From Echiichthys vipera (lineage: Eukaryota; Chordata; Actinopteri; Perciformes; Trachinidae): a stretch of 64,000 nt of DNA. The notes below the pieces were generated by a model. It saw only the letters and a program-made list of their open reading frames with translations, was not told the DNA's origin and made no database searches. Positions 22,622-34,919 of the stretch are shown one piece after another; position 1 is the stretch's first letter; each line of letters opens with the position of its first letter. The stretch lies in assembly GCA_963691815.1 (NCBI GenBank), contig OY829652.1:14851027-14915026 (forward strand), written 5' to 3'. The translations under genes and the position numbers were made by a program.

Positions 22622-24110
22622 TGACCTCATGTCCGTCTCTCAGTTCAAGATGGTATCAACATTGGAAAAAAAAAAAAACGGACTCCCAGAAGATTACAAT
22701 TCAACGGATTTCTCTTTACAAACATAGCCATAGATTGGTGAAGTCCCTCCGTTTCTGGTGTCCTCCAAGGACCTTATTTTGGAAAAAAAATATGTGAGGT
22801 AGTCATCAGCAAGGAAGCTTAAGAGCAAGCACGACCTGTTGCTGGTGTGAGTGATGTCACATCCTGGAACAAAAACACACACAAACAAGCATCATAGTTT
22901 CAGAAAGGTGTTGCTTTCTTTTTCTTTCTAATTACGTTTTTTCAGACTTATGCTGCAACTTTCTTGACTTGCAATATGGTCCTTGACATGTGTCATAATG
23001 ACACTAATCAAACAGCATTTAAAAAAAAAAAAAGTCTCTTGCGTTAACTACCATAAATAGCTTGTTTTTTTCTGCAATAAGGTCCCATGGTGGTCCACCG
23101 GAAGGGAAAACACTTTAACTCTCTACTTTAGTTTTTTGAATCATGCAAAAGAAGTGAAAGTCAAAAAGCCCTGGATGTTTTTAAAAACACACTCACCAGA
23201 TTCAGAACAAACAGACCTGCTCGCTGTGGCAGAATTTGCCGACTTGTTTTTATAATGCGACTTGGAAGGTGGCTTCCTGGAAGGAATTTTGTCTTTTAAC
23301 AGCTATTTTGGATTGACAAAACTGAATGTCATGCAGTGTTGGATCATATGGACCCTGGTGGCTTTAGCCTGACCTCGAACGGCCAGTCAAACCTGTATAA
23401 TATTCACTCTATTTACTTGTAAATATATGTACATATTTTTTTTTTTTCTTGAAGGTTTTTAAGTCATTTTATTTTCACTTCAGATTTTAGTATGTATTCT
23501 TTGATTCGGTTGCTTTTATAAACCAACAAAATGTTAGTGTGTTTTGTTTGAAGTTGTTGATAAACAGCTGCTTTTCTGTTGTATGCCTGCATTATTCCTG
23601 TGATGCTTTACTCCATTACATGCAGTTGTCTGTAATAAGGTGCAGTTTAAAAAAAAAAAAGTATCTTTGGGAGGAAGATGTTTCTGAAACAATATTTTAA
23701 AGCTATGTAAAGTAAGCTAGACATGGGTCTCAACTGAATACAAAGCCATAATGGCTGAATTATAATTTTGAAGATTTGTATTTGATCGTCCTCTTTTAAC
23801 GAGGGGTGGGGTAGGGGGTTCAGGCATCTTGCACTTTGACATCCAGCCCTTTGTAAGTTGATGTAAATCTTGTCACTTTTCTATACAGTTGTGTATCACC
23901 TCAATTTGTTATGTAGGGGGGGATAAATTGTAGCACCAGCAAATTGCCAACATGTTTGCTTTGAAAATCTTTTTTTCCAAGACGTCTTGTATGTGGGATC
24001 TTTATGATGTAGGAGTCACAAGTTTTATTGACTATTGAATGATCACTCCTGTTGTATTCAGTGTTACTCAATGGTTTCCTTGAAAATAAATACATTTTTA
24101 TACGACTCAG
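22622..24110 (+). other. ctdspl2 3' UTR
   Basis: Follows the ctdspl2 stop codon at 22619-22621. It contains AT-rich tracts and a candidate polyadenylation signal (GAAAATAAATA, about 24084). The exact cleavage site is not visible; another AATAAA at about 24195 is possible. Confidence 0.5.
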
Positions 24111-24199
24111 AGCCTCCTACTGATAATTCAAGTTTCTAACATTGGTTATGTTTAGGAACATTTTGATCATCATTATTATGATTGTTTTTTTTAAATAAA

Positions 24200-25680
24200 A
24201 ATGCCTGTTAGTTTGTAAAGTTACTCCAGTTTAACAATACAGTAAACCCGTTTGTGCCTGCAACTGAAATTTTGAGTCTACTTTAGAACTAAATGAAACT
24301 TTTTTCTTAAACATGTAGATGGGTTTAATATTCCCCCAAACCAATCCTTTTATAGTGTGTAACATTCTTTACCCATGACCTTTAGAGAGTTACATATTTC
24401 ACAGACAAAGATAAAGGATTTTAGGTAGGATCAAAAAAGTATCCTAACGTTAGTCACAGTGTAAACAAAGGTGTGTCTTGACTGCCTGTTTCAAATGGAC
24501 CACTTTGCAATCTCAGATTAAGACTGAAGAGTAAAATACACCACAGTACAAAAGTATAGGTGACTGTAATTAACCATAGACATTTCTATTTCATTTAAAA
24601 TACTTAAATGCTTTGCCTCGTTCTTAAATGTCCCATATTAATAGTGATTTATACTAATTCATCACATTCAAACTTGTATTTTGGGTTTCTACTAGAACAT
24701 GTTTACATGCTTTAATGTTCAAACAGAACATTATGTTTTTTCATACTGTCTGAATATACCTTTATTCACCCTCCGTCCTGAAAAAGCCCAGTATGCTCTG
24801 ATTGGTCAGCGTCTCTGGGTCTGCTGCCTCTTTACTCTCTGCGTCTCTGCACCTTCATTGCAGTCGGGCAACGACTCTAACTGCACTGCAGCTGTGGCTC
24901 TATGGTGGACGGTTGTCTGCCTTGACCGGTAACCAAGGTAGGTACTACCCAAAAAGTGCAAGAATCATACGGGTACATAAAAATGATCAAATAGACCAAA
25001 CTGATTCAAGTGCTACATATTACAGAGACATTTATACATCTTATATAGTGTATGCATTTTTTTGATTCATGGGCCAAGGTGCAGTCTGAAAAGGTAGTTG
25101 CTGTTGAACTCCGAATGCATGTGTCTTTTCATTATTCAATCCCCTTACAATCCCCTTGTGCCAGAAATGCAAGCGTAAGATTTATGAGTGATCTTCTTGT
25201 AATCTTCAGCTTGCCGCCCTGTAAAAAGAGAGCCAGCTAAAAAAGAAAAAGACATTTATATTGAAACCTCAGGCTAAACTTAATAGATATCCAGTGACAG
25301 TAGTCATCTTTTAGTGCTATGTACACAGCCTCTTTATTCAGAGGTATGAAACTTACGAGATGTCTTGATCAGATAACCTGCTGAGGTCTTTTATCCTTTT
25401 GTTCTTTCAAGAAATAGGTCATTACCTGATTGTAGGCATGCACTGAATTGCCCCTTCCAGAGGTCATGTGACTCAAAATACAAAGGGGGCCAGTCTTCAT
25501 CAGACTTATCTGACAGGTGTTCAAACAGAAGAATTATTTCAAAACAAAATTGCACTATTGATAGTGTGAAGATAAGACGTGGGAATAGTAGTTTATTTAG
25601 TGAAAACCCCTCTGCCCTCATCTATTGGCTGCTGGTGGGGGTGGAGGTTGTGGCTCATAAACTATGAAGCCTCGCTGGTG
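24200..25680. other. Intergenic, no gene seen
   Basis: No supportable coding exon between the ctdspl2 3' region and the next gene's TATA box. The short frames here have no domains and no matching splice sites. Confidence 0.45.
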
Positions 25681-25689
25681 TGTTATCCC

Positions 25690-25700
25690 AGGTATATAAA
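25690..25700 (+). promoter_or_regulatory. TATA box of the IGFBP-domain gene
   Basis: GGTATATAAAC lies about 55 bp upstream of the start codon at 25750. This is a consistent distance for a TATA-driven gene with a very short 5' UTR. Confidence 0.55.
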
Positions 25701-25749
25701 CAATGCTGACAGGTGTCCTCCCCCCAGGATAACATCAGGTCGACTGAGG

Positions 25750-27949
25750 ATGTGGATGCTCTTCTTAGTGAGTGCCTTGTTGGGGGCGTTGGGGTCACAG
25801 GAAACGCTCTCTGGAGCAGCTCAGCAGCTTCAGGCCCTTCACTGCCCGCCCTGCGAGCAGATACACTGCTCCACCCGGCGGGCGCTGAAGCTCCAGTGTA
25901 AAGGCAGTGTCACGACAGATGTGTGCGGCTGCTGCCCCGTCTGTGCCAGAGCAGAGGGGGAGGCCTGTGGAGGAACATGGGACTATATGGGCAAGTGTGA
26001 TGAGGGACTGGTGTGTGTTTACCAGGAGGACTCAGCAGCTGACAAACCAGACGCAGAGCGCACAGGCATCTGTAGAGCAGGTGAGATCATATAGTTTATA
26101 ACCTCAATTAGTATCAAGCAGGTAATGTGATGTGACTTTTTCATCATTGATTAACAATACGCCTCAGTGAGCCGGATGTATTTATACATTAATCACCAAT
26201 TGTATTTGAATTGAACTGAATTTAAAAAAAGATGCATCAGTAACATAATGTAAATAATACACTGTTGATTCACTGTGTGTATATGTTCCGTTACAAATGT
26301 GACGAATAAAGCTTTCAATTCAATTTCAATTCAATTCAGTAGGCTTTATTTTGTTAATTTTTTGTTTATTTCATTTATTTTTTCCTATTTTTTTCTGTTT
26401 GTATTACTGGGTGTATAAAATACAAAAATAATAATAAATGCAAATATATTTAAACACATTGGACATTTTGTGGATACACGGATGTATGAATTTATTACCA
26501 TAAAAATATATTTTAAAAAAACATTGTAAATGCCTATGTGCCCTGCGATAGACTGGCGTCCTGTCCAGGGTGTACCCCGCCTCACGCCCAATGTCAGCTG
26601 GGATCGGCTCCAGCACCCCCCGCGACCCCGACCCCGGGATAAGCGGTTGAAGATGAATGAATGAATGATTGTAAATGCCACAATATATAAATATTCAAAA
26701 TGTTACTTAAAACAGAAGCATTATCAGAGAAATGCACTTCAAGTATAAAATGTGAAGTACCCATCATGCAGTAAAATTGCTCCTCTCAGCATTTCGTTAT
26801 ATCTATATGTGTTATATTACTGTGTTATTACAGATCCATCAAAACAAACGATGCATTTTAATGTTGTAGCTGATCCAGAGAGCTGGTCTTAACTATTTCA
26901 TATACTGCGAGGTGGTTTCACCTATAGCAGTGCATTATATTTAAAAAACTGATTACATGTTTTGAAAATAACTAATAGCTGTGAAGTAAATGTAACCAAA
27001 AAGTACAAGATTTTCCTCAGAAATTCAGTATCATTTAGTGTCATTATAGTGGGAATGGCGCCAAAGAGGTAAATCTTGTTTATGAGCTGTGAAGACTGAT
27101 AGCGTGGTCAAGGCTTCCTTTGATTCAAAGGTTTCTGCCAACAGTTAAGCCATAATTACACCTCTTATCTCGCCACGGCGAACACAGTTGTCACCGTTAT
27201 TGATACGGTATCAGACGTAGTAGGAGATTAGGCATTTTTTACGTTTTGTTGCTGCATGGAAGAGATGTAAATATTAAATTTGATATATCCGATATGACTT
27301 TTGAATTGAAAGTTCTGTTTCTTATTCAGTGTTTAAAAGGTTTTATATGCTGTTATATTATTATATTTCATTTCTTGCAGTGATTCAATCGTTGGATCCA
27401 GAGAGCTGTCACCCAGATTGCACCAGGGAATACTGTGAGACCAACCCCTCTGAAATCTGCTCCGCCAGGTGACTTAAAAAAAAAAAAAAAAGAGGACGTT
27501 TTTTCCTTTAGAAAATTCCTGTGCTGCATTTTTCACAGAAATCTGAATTTCCTGCTCTGTAGGTTTGTCTCCCTGGAGAAGACAGCATGTCAGGGCTCCT
27601 GCCAACACACCTCCTGTTCAAGCTGTCTGCTGCTGAAACCCCCATCATGCCCTCAGACCTGCGCCCCCTCTGATTCCCCCTGTCTACTCCACTTTGGGAA
27701 ATGTGTGCACAATCATCTGAAAGCACCTCATAATCCTGTATGCCACAACAACCTGCAGGTATGTGGAAGAAAAGCGCCGGAAAGCTACATTAACCGCCTG
27801 CATTTCTTCATTATGCGATACTGCCTTAAAGCACTTGACACATTCATCCATCACTGTCTTTCCTTTTCCCTCTACAGAGCCATCCTGAGGGGCATTTTCT
27901 GTGTTTAGTCCCAGCCTGTCCAACGAATCAAAGTAACTCCCCTCTGTAA
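25750..27949 (+). CDS. Secreted Cys-rich protein with IGFBP N-terminal domain
   Basis: I do not recognise the gene. Four exons join in phase: 25750-26080, 27381-27468, 27563-27758, 27878-27949, giving 228 aa. Residues 1-16 or so (MWMLFLVSALLGALG) are a signal peptide. Residues of about 30-110 form an insulin-like growth factor binding protein N-terminal domain with 12 cysteines and the hallmark CGCCPVC. This region is closest in my memory to the first domain of CRIM1 (CEEP...GVCGCC, ESCGG pattern). The remainder holds 15 further cysteines in short CxxxC/CxxC patterns, not a thyroglobulin, Kazal or TSP1 module that I can identify. The start codon follows a TATA box and gives the signal peptide directly, so the in-frame upstream extension is rejected. 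Role unknown; extracellular binding is plausible only from the domain. Confidence 0.8.
26536..26668 (-). repeat. Dispersed fish repeat, reverse copy
   Basis: Reverse complement of the repeat at 5141-5322: CCTGTCCAGGGTGTACCCCG, ATAAGCGGTTGAAGATGAATG. It lies in intron 1 of the IGFBP-domain gene. Confidence 0.75.
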
Positions 27950-28019
27950 AGAGAGGAAATCTCCACTAGTTCCTTTAGCAACATGGGAAAAGGCAGCTAT
28001 CTATAAACTTTGTGTATAA

Positions 28020-28740
28020 CTTGGGAATCCTTTATCAATCGCATCATCAATCATTTTCGACAGCCACCTCTCTTTCGAACCTCACCCACCTCAAAAACAT
28101 AGCTCGTCTCCATCCATCACTCTCCTTCTCTGCTGCTGAAACTCTGATCCACGCGTTCATAACATCCGGAGTCGACTGTTGCAACAGCATTCCTTTACGG
28201 TTTATCATCCTAAGTACTCAATAAACTTAAGTACATCCACCCCTGTCCTCCAGAAACTCCAGTGGCTCCCTGTCCCACAACCAATACACTTCAAAGTCCC
28301 TCTGCTCGCTTACAAAGCCCTCCACGACCAGGCCCCCTCCTACCTCACGGACCTGCTGCACCACCACACGCCTTCATTATTCTGATGCAAACCTCCTGTT
28401 TTTACGAAGGACCAAGCACTGGACCTGGGGGTGACAGAGCCTTCTCCATTGTTGCCCCCCTCACCTCTGGAACTCTCTCCCCAAACACATCCATGGCCGC
28501 ACCAACCTGACAACATTCAAATCATTAATCAAAACTCACGTCTTCAGAACTGTGTGAGTTTAACTTGTGATTATTACTGTGATTCTTTTAGTTTGTTGCT
28601 CTTTTTTTATATTTTTATATGTAAATTGTCTTTGAGTATCATGAGAAGCCCTATATCAAGAAAATGTATTATATTATTACATTTTGTATGCAATGTACAC
28701 CTGAGTAAAACCTGTGAAATGTAATGTATTATTAAATCAT
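28020..28740 (+). repeat. L2/CR1-like LINE 3' fragment
   Basis: Two adjacent frames encode the conserved C-terminal part of fish L2/CR1-type reverse transcriptases: LIHAFITSGVDCCNS, then TPVLQKLQWLPVP and LLAYKALHDQAPSYLTDLLH. Frameshifts break it. It ends in a CTATATCAAGAAAATGTATT-type tail. It starts about 70 bp after the IGFBP-domain gene stop codon, so it probably lies in that gene's 3' UTR or just beyond. Confidence 0.75.
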
Positions 28741-28749
28741 GAGAAATAA

Positions 28750-31422
28750 AATGAGTGTGATACTGTCATTTCTTTTGATTTTCATCTTGTCACTACTGAT
28801 GATTGCATTGACAGCTTACATCACTTAATACACATTTTTATCAGTGACCTCGTGGGTTTAAGCATTAAATTTTACATAGTTTAGTGTATGTTCTGTCTAT
28901 CTTAAGTTTAAACCTGTTTTTACCTCCGTCCAATATACATTTTCCCCTCATGGACACAGAGTTAAGTTGAATAAGATTCAAGTACAGTACACAATATCCA
29001 CCTGCTTTGAAAATTATAACACTCCATGTTTTTGTAGTCGCAAAATGAAATAGGGTTAGATACAGTTTTTAGCCATGCTAGAGGGGTGGCTCTAGTGATA
29101 ATAATAGTTGTTCGTCACTTTGGTACAGACTGAGATACGTCAACAACTTGAATGAAGTTGAAGAATGAATGAAACTCAGTTCAGACGTTCATGAGGTAGG
29201 ATGAATCATTAGACCTTCCCTGTAGAGCAGACATCAGGGCCAGGTGGTTTACGATTAAATACTTGCAGAACAAATGAAATTCCTATCAGCCTCAGCTGTA
29301 CTGTACTCAGTGCTAATAAGGTAATGTTTTCCTTGACATTGTGAGCATTTTAGCACGATGATATAAGCATTTAGCTTAAAACATTGTGTGCTCAAGTTCA
29401 GTCTTCTACTAAGAACTACCTTTATGGTGAACGTTGAAGCATGAACGAGTGAAGAACAATGAAGTAAAAACTATGCAGCAAGATTTCAAAAACCGAAATG
29501 CAAACTGAACTCGAGGCAGAGAAATGCAGCGGAATAATCCTGGTGCAACATTAGAGTAGATTGAACCATCATATCAGTCCAGCACTGTGTCTCTTCCGTG
29601 TGAATTGTCTTTTCTGGCTCACAGGAGAAGTGAAGTTTCTCTCGAGTCCCCTCTTCCATCGCTTCCCCCCTGACAGTTGATGGTTATTGAATAACAGATA
29701 GTTTATGAGGCAGCAATAATGAAGCTTGCACAGAAAGGGAATAAAGTGTGGACCAACAATGGACAGTTTGTTCTGTGCCGTTTCTGAAGAGGAGAAGCCG
29801 TTTATCTGAAGGATTTCGCAAGAAGAAATTGTTTTTTATACCAAAACAAAGGCCTGCCTTTTCTTTCATCTTCTTTAAACTTGCCAATCAGTTGCATCAC
29901 TAAAGTAGTTTGATATCTAAATAATATCTGGTGCTTAGTCCGAGAAAGAGGAGTGTGCAGCTATTTGTCCCGTGTATGTGCTGTCAGTATTGTACAAGTA
30001 TTTATCCTTAAAGGAATTGCATCATTTTTAAAGGTACACCAGCTGTTTACAAATCTGGCTATAGAAGACCTACCAAAGCTAAGGTAGAGGTAAGCTAAGA
30101 CTTCACAAACTTACCTATGTGAAATTTGTAAATTAAAAGGTTTTGTGGAAAGGCATAAAAAGGCATAAAAAAACCATCTAAATTCTCTTTCTTTTGCACA
30201 TTTCTTCTGCTTCTTAATGTGGAAAGACATCAGCATATGAGGTAGCTATTAGAAGGACAGGATCTGTCACCAAAGCAGGCCGCCTCTGTTATCAATCCCA
30301 TATAGCTGTCTCGCTCTTTTTTTACTGATAAAAACAACAGATAAGAAAGGACAGTGTGCGTGCCAGCGGTAATAAATGTGCCCCTGTGATAAAAAACATG
30401 TTAAAGTTTGAATACAACACAAAACAATAGAAAAGTGTAAGAGATTATTAGGAAGGAGTGACCTTCAAGTAGATGTTGATGTACGGGAAGCCCTGCAGAG
30501 ATTTCTCTTAGACATGATTACTCCCAGCATATCTGATTGTCAGATATTCATCACTTAAACTCAACTTTGGGACAAACCAACCCCACTCGAATCCTTGAAA
30601 CAACTTAAATCAAAAGTATCTTTTTATTAGTGTCAAAAATTTGGAACCTTTAAGCGAATATACAGTCTACATCCTTTATTATAAGGATATACAAGAATAT
30701 CAAAAATTATTATGACTGAGATGGCCTTTCGGTGACCCATCATTATAATACTATGTATGTATTTATACTATATGAATTTATAACCTCATATATCTTTCCT
30801 TTATTAAACCAAACCATTAAAGTCAACACCTTCAAATTACACTGAATACATGAGTTAGAAAAGGTCCCTACCCATAACTTAATAATCCAAAATCATATTA
30901 TTAAAAATGACTTAAGAATTTAAATTGGGACATTGTCATTAGCGTCGGATCAACAGTCACTGACACTAATGAATCAATGCGATCAGTTCATGTGCTCATC
31001 CTCAGAATTTAAGACCTATGCAAACAAAGACATCTTTGACCCTTTGGTTAGTAACTCTGTACATCAGAGGACTTGATCCACATAGATTTGATATTCTTTG
31101 TATTAAAATAACAGCATGTTTACCAAACCAAATAAACTACAAGTGAAACATTGCATAATATCTTCACAATGCCGAATGGTCTTATTACACATTTCCACAC
31201 AAATGAATACACATTATGATCCCAATGGCTGGTATGTGAAAAGATATGTTATCTAGGAATAACAGTACTTATGGTTATTTGTACAAATAAAGAATGATTG
31301 TAGAAAGAAAACAGTATAAAAAGGTGCATAAAACGTTATCTTTGCTCAGGCCTCCAGTCAGTCTCTGATCAGGAAGGCACTGTGGATTATACACATCCAG
31401 GCCGTCTGTCCCGGTTGTCTTG
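28750..31422. other. Intergenic, includes parp16 3' UTR
   Basis: No supportable coding exon. The right part is downstream of the parp16 stop on the minus strand and should contain its 3' UTR; possible minus-strand AATAAA signals occur near 30620 and 30680. Confidence 0.45.
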
Positions 31423-32269
31423 TCACCTTAACAGTCTGTTCCAAAAGGATACGAAGGTGGTGGAGTTAAAGGCACCGATGAATATGAGCAGCAGAAGGTA
31501 TAGACTCATCATGATGGCAAAATGGTGTCTGAGGAGCCAGGAGGTGCTTCGGGAACGTCTGGAGAAAAAAAAAAACACCAAGAAAAATGACATTTTGTTT
31601 ATGTCTCAACCTTCTTCCTTCTCAAAACATCGTCATCTGTTAATTATGGACATTTCTTGACACTAAGAGAAAGGGACTAATTTGGAGATGTTGTTATTTA
31701 TCAGTTATTAAGCATTAGTTTTACTGTTTCGACCCACTTGAGATCAAATTGGGCTGCGTGTGGCTCATGAACTAAAATGAGCGGACACCCCCTGCTGTAG
31801 AGTCTGTAGACACCCGGATCGGATATCGGCTCCGATATTGACTTATTAGCTGGATCAGATATCGGATGAATGAGGCCGATCCAGCATTACGAGCCAGCCA
31901 TTTCTTTTTTATTAATATCATACACAGCAATACAGTAGCAGTGATCTAGTCACTTCAATTCTATGTTTGCTAATTCCTAACACAGGTTAGGGTTTTATAT
32001 TACATTTTAAAATATCTGTTTGCAGTGCACTTTACATGTAAGTGTCATTTATTTCTTTTTGCTGCTAATGTACAATTTTGTTAATCGTTAATAAAAATGT
32101 ATATCTGTGTTAATTTGTTACCTTTTTTAACTAGGCTAAATGTTTATGTCAAGCCAGATACTTAACTCACATGACAAGGTATACGGTTCATTCATTCAAC
32201 AGTAGTATCTAATTGGCCGATACACTCAGCCGAAGACGATGAACTTTTCTCAATTTTCCCATACCATGG

Positions 32270-32323
<54 letters not shown>

Positions 32324-34215
32324 CTTTTAAGTCACATGCTTCTCAACTCATAATGAAAGCAAGCTGTTACGTCTCCAGTGTTTACGCTTATGTGTATGAA
32401 AATGTGTTCTAGATATTTGTGTGTAACGTTGCTTATAAATACTTTATCATCATTTCATCCTTTACTCACAAAAGACTCTTACCTGGACAGGTGCCTCCTC
32501 TGAGAGTAAACAAGCAGGTACTTGACTCGCAAAAGCTGATTATTGGTGACTACAAAGTACTTCTGCGGTACGTCCCCTCCTTCGCTGTTCTTTGCTCTTG
32601 ACCGCTGGCGGTCAATGATTTCAGAATCTAAAGTTGGGAAAAAGAGAGGCCCGTTTTGATATGAAGCGCTTTAAAAGTCAATGTTTTTCAAATTCAGTGT
32701 TTTATCCTGCGAGTCACACGGTTCACACACCTTTTTTTTTCACCTGGCACTTAACATCGGGGTGATCGATGACTTCACACAGGGCAACGCAGCTGAGCAG
32801 TGGGCCCAGGAGACTTTCTCTCCAGCCGCTGCTGTGGGGACTGTAGAGGACAGCCATGCTGAGGTCACTGGTGAGGTAGGTCCCCTCTCCAAACACTGAG
32901 TTCTGCAAACAACATGCAGAAAAGAAACCAAATTGACTGAATGACACAGCACAATATCTCAACAGCCCCATTAAGTCTTCTGTATTATATTGCACTATGA
33001 CAGCTCTATAAATGGGACGATTTCAGTACTTTCCTCATGCATAAAAGAGACGATTTTGCCACAGGAAAGATGACGCCATGATGACTGCCCTAACCTTGTT
33101 GAGGTGACAATGTAGCCCGTTGTGAATGATGGAGTGAAAGTTTTCCAGGCGGCTCCCATGGAATGCATAGAAGACGTCTCTTCCTTCCCTCATCTTCTCA
33201 AACCTGGCGTTCATCTGATCACCGTACTCCAGCTCAAACAGGAAGTCAGGCACAGGCGCAGAAATCCCTTCATTTTCCGTCAGGTCACAAAGTTTGACAT
33301 ACTGGAAGGGATTGACAAAAAAAAAGTCAACAAAAAACAAAAGCAGGTAGTGAAAGACATATTTGTATGCATGCTCATAGTGACGTACCTCATCTTTCTG
33401 TAACGTCTTCACAGCGAAGCTCTTTGAAGAAAGAATCCAGTGCGTGAGAGCCAGATGATGATCTCCCTCCCTGGGTCGCAGTCTCACCAACTCTCTCACA
33501 CCAGGCAAAGAGTTCACATCTGCCAACTGGAGAAGACGACAAACTTGTTTTGGTCATATTGTCACAACAGAAATAGTCACACCTGGGAAGCTGTATTTCT
33601 TTGATCCATGTGTCTCTGAAACCGAGTTGTCATCTCTGCATTAATGTCAACACACATGTCTGTTTTCAATTTGTCCTTTTAAGTGATTCTATATCATGAC
33701 CATGGCCACAGAAAGAAAGATCTGTAATACAGCATGTGTACACCGCCAAGAAAAATGTTCTGTAATTTACATCAAATGTGCGTCAAACTCGTAAGTGTCT
33801 GTACCTGTTTTTATTGCAAATAAACACTATTTTATTTGGCATACTTTCAATCTTCTCATTATATGCATTGTTTATAGCTACCAAACATTTGTAATTTAAA
33901 TGTAATTCAGTTTTGAATCTGCATCAACTTGCAGTCTTGTTCTTCCCCTTTTTTAACTGACAGACTGCTGCCTCTAAAAGCACATTACTGCCACCAAGTG
34001 TACGTTTATCATGCCACAACCATGCTTATGGTGTCACACTTTAGTAGCTGTATATACTGTATACAGTGTATATAGATATTTTTTTAATGGGGATACCTCT
34101 AAGACAAGTTTACGCTATGAGACCTGCAACAGTCACTGGATTGAGAACAGCCACTGAACGTGAATGCACGCGAATACCAAGAGAATTGTTTTGTGATGTG
34201 TTCGATTCCATTGCT

Positions 34216-34293
<78 letters not shown>

Positions 34294-34493
34294 ACACATC
34301 TTACCAGCTCCTCAAAGTCCTTATTGTCACCACTTATGTATCTAGGGGGGAAGGGTCTGAGCAAAGAGTCCCTCTTGTAGTTCTGTGCAGCGGCTACAAA
34401 AAGACTGCAGCGGAGATCTGCTGCTACTGGGTCTCTGTGCAGACAGGAGCAAACCAGCTCTCTGACCGCGTCAGGTGGGAGCGGTGGCTGCAT
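31423..34493 (-). CDS. parp16: Mono-ADP-ribosyltransferase PARP16
   Basis: Tail-anchored ER mono-ADP-ribosyltransferase; mammalian PARP16 modifies the stress sensors PERK and IRE1. Six coding exons on the minus strand: 34305-34493, 33389-33526, 33095-33301, 32731-32902, 32483-32627, 31423-31558, giving 328 aa (human 322). The N-terminal helical region (AADLRCSLFVAAAQNYKRDS) is followed by the PARP core FHGSRLENFHSIIHNGL (His157) and GEGTYLTSDLS (Tyr187). A C-terminal hydrophobic segment (IMMSLYLLLLIFIGAF) precedes a short basic tail, as in human. In exon 4 the in-frame donor is AAAG|GTGTGT at 32731, not the nearer CCAG|GTGAAA, because only the former keeps frame and yields VKCQVKKKD. An acceptor lies just 5' of the start codon, so the 5' UTR is split. 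A long TA repeat in intron 1 starts about 13 nt past the exon 1 donor. Confidence 0.95.
31800..32235. mobile_element. Probable hAT-like MITE in parp16 intron 5
   Basis: CGGATCGGATATCGGCTCCG, GATCAGATATCGG, and TTGGCCGATACACTCAGCCG near the far end are the words of a fish hAT MITE family related in style to 7398-7904. Boundaries are approximate, and no transposase frame is present. Confidence 0.45.
32272..32321. repeat. TG microsatellite
   Basis: About 25 TG units in parp16 intron 5. Confidence 0.9.
34219..34290. repeat. TA microsatellite next to a splice donor
   Basis: About 35 uninterrupted TA units. On the minus strand they begin about 13 nt after the GT of the parp16 exon 1 donor (34304-34303). 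Long predicted IYIYIY frames across it are artefacts. Confidence 0.95.
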
Positions 34494-34919
34494 TCCCAGC
34501 ACTGCAGACAGAGGTGATAAGATACAACAAAAGTGAGCACAGCCAAGAGTAAGTTATCAGTTTACAGCACAGCAAATACGTCATGACAACATATGTGAGC
34601 GCGAACAGAAATGGACTACATCACTAAACATTATACAAATGACTACTGATTCCTTTTCTGTAGACTAACCACATTTAATCAACTTATAGTTTCTGCTTTA
34701 ACTTCATCGTAGTTCAAAACGTATGCAGGAGGAGCATTTGGCATCACACCTAGCTTGCTGTGTACTCATGAACCTGTCCTGTTTTTAGGGCAAACATACA
34801 TTTCTGATCTTCTGCTTTGCTATCCATCCAGACCTCTCAGATCCTCTGGGTCAGTCTGCTCTGTGTCCCCAGAGTCAGGACTAAACGTGGAGAGGCAGCG
34901 TTATATTATTTTATATATA

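Noticed and set aside
25579..25749. In-frame N-terminal extension of the IGFBP-domain protein
   Set aside because: It runs through the TATA box region and would bury the signal peptide. The ATG at 25750 is favoured.
32744..32902. parp16 exon 4 ending at CCAG|GTGAAA
   Set aside because: It would shift the frame into exon 5. The donor at 32731/32730 restores the frame and matches human PARP16 length.
33122..33403. Plus-strand 93-codon frame
   Set aside because: It is antisense to parp16 exon 3 and the adjoining intron.
34066..34502. Frames rich in IYIYIY across 34160-34380
   Set aside because: They translate the TA microsatellite. Only the minus-strand portion at 34305-34493 is real, as parp16 exon 1.
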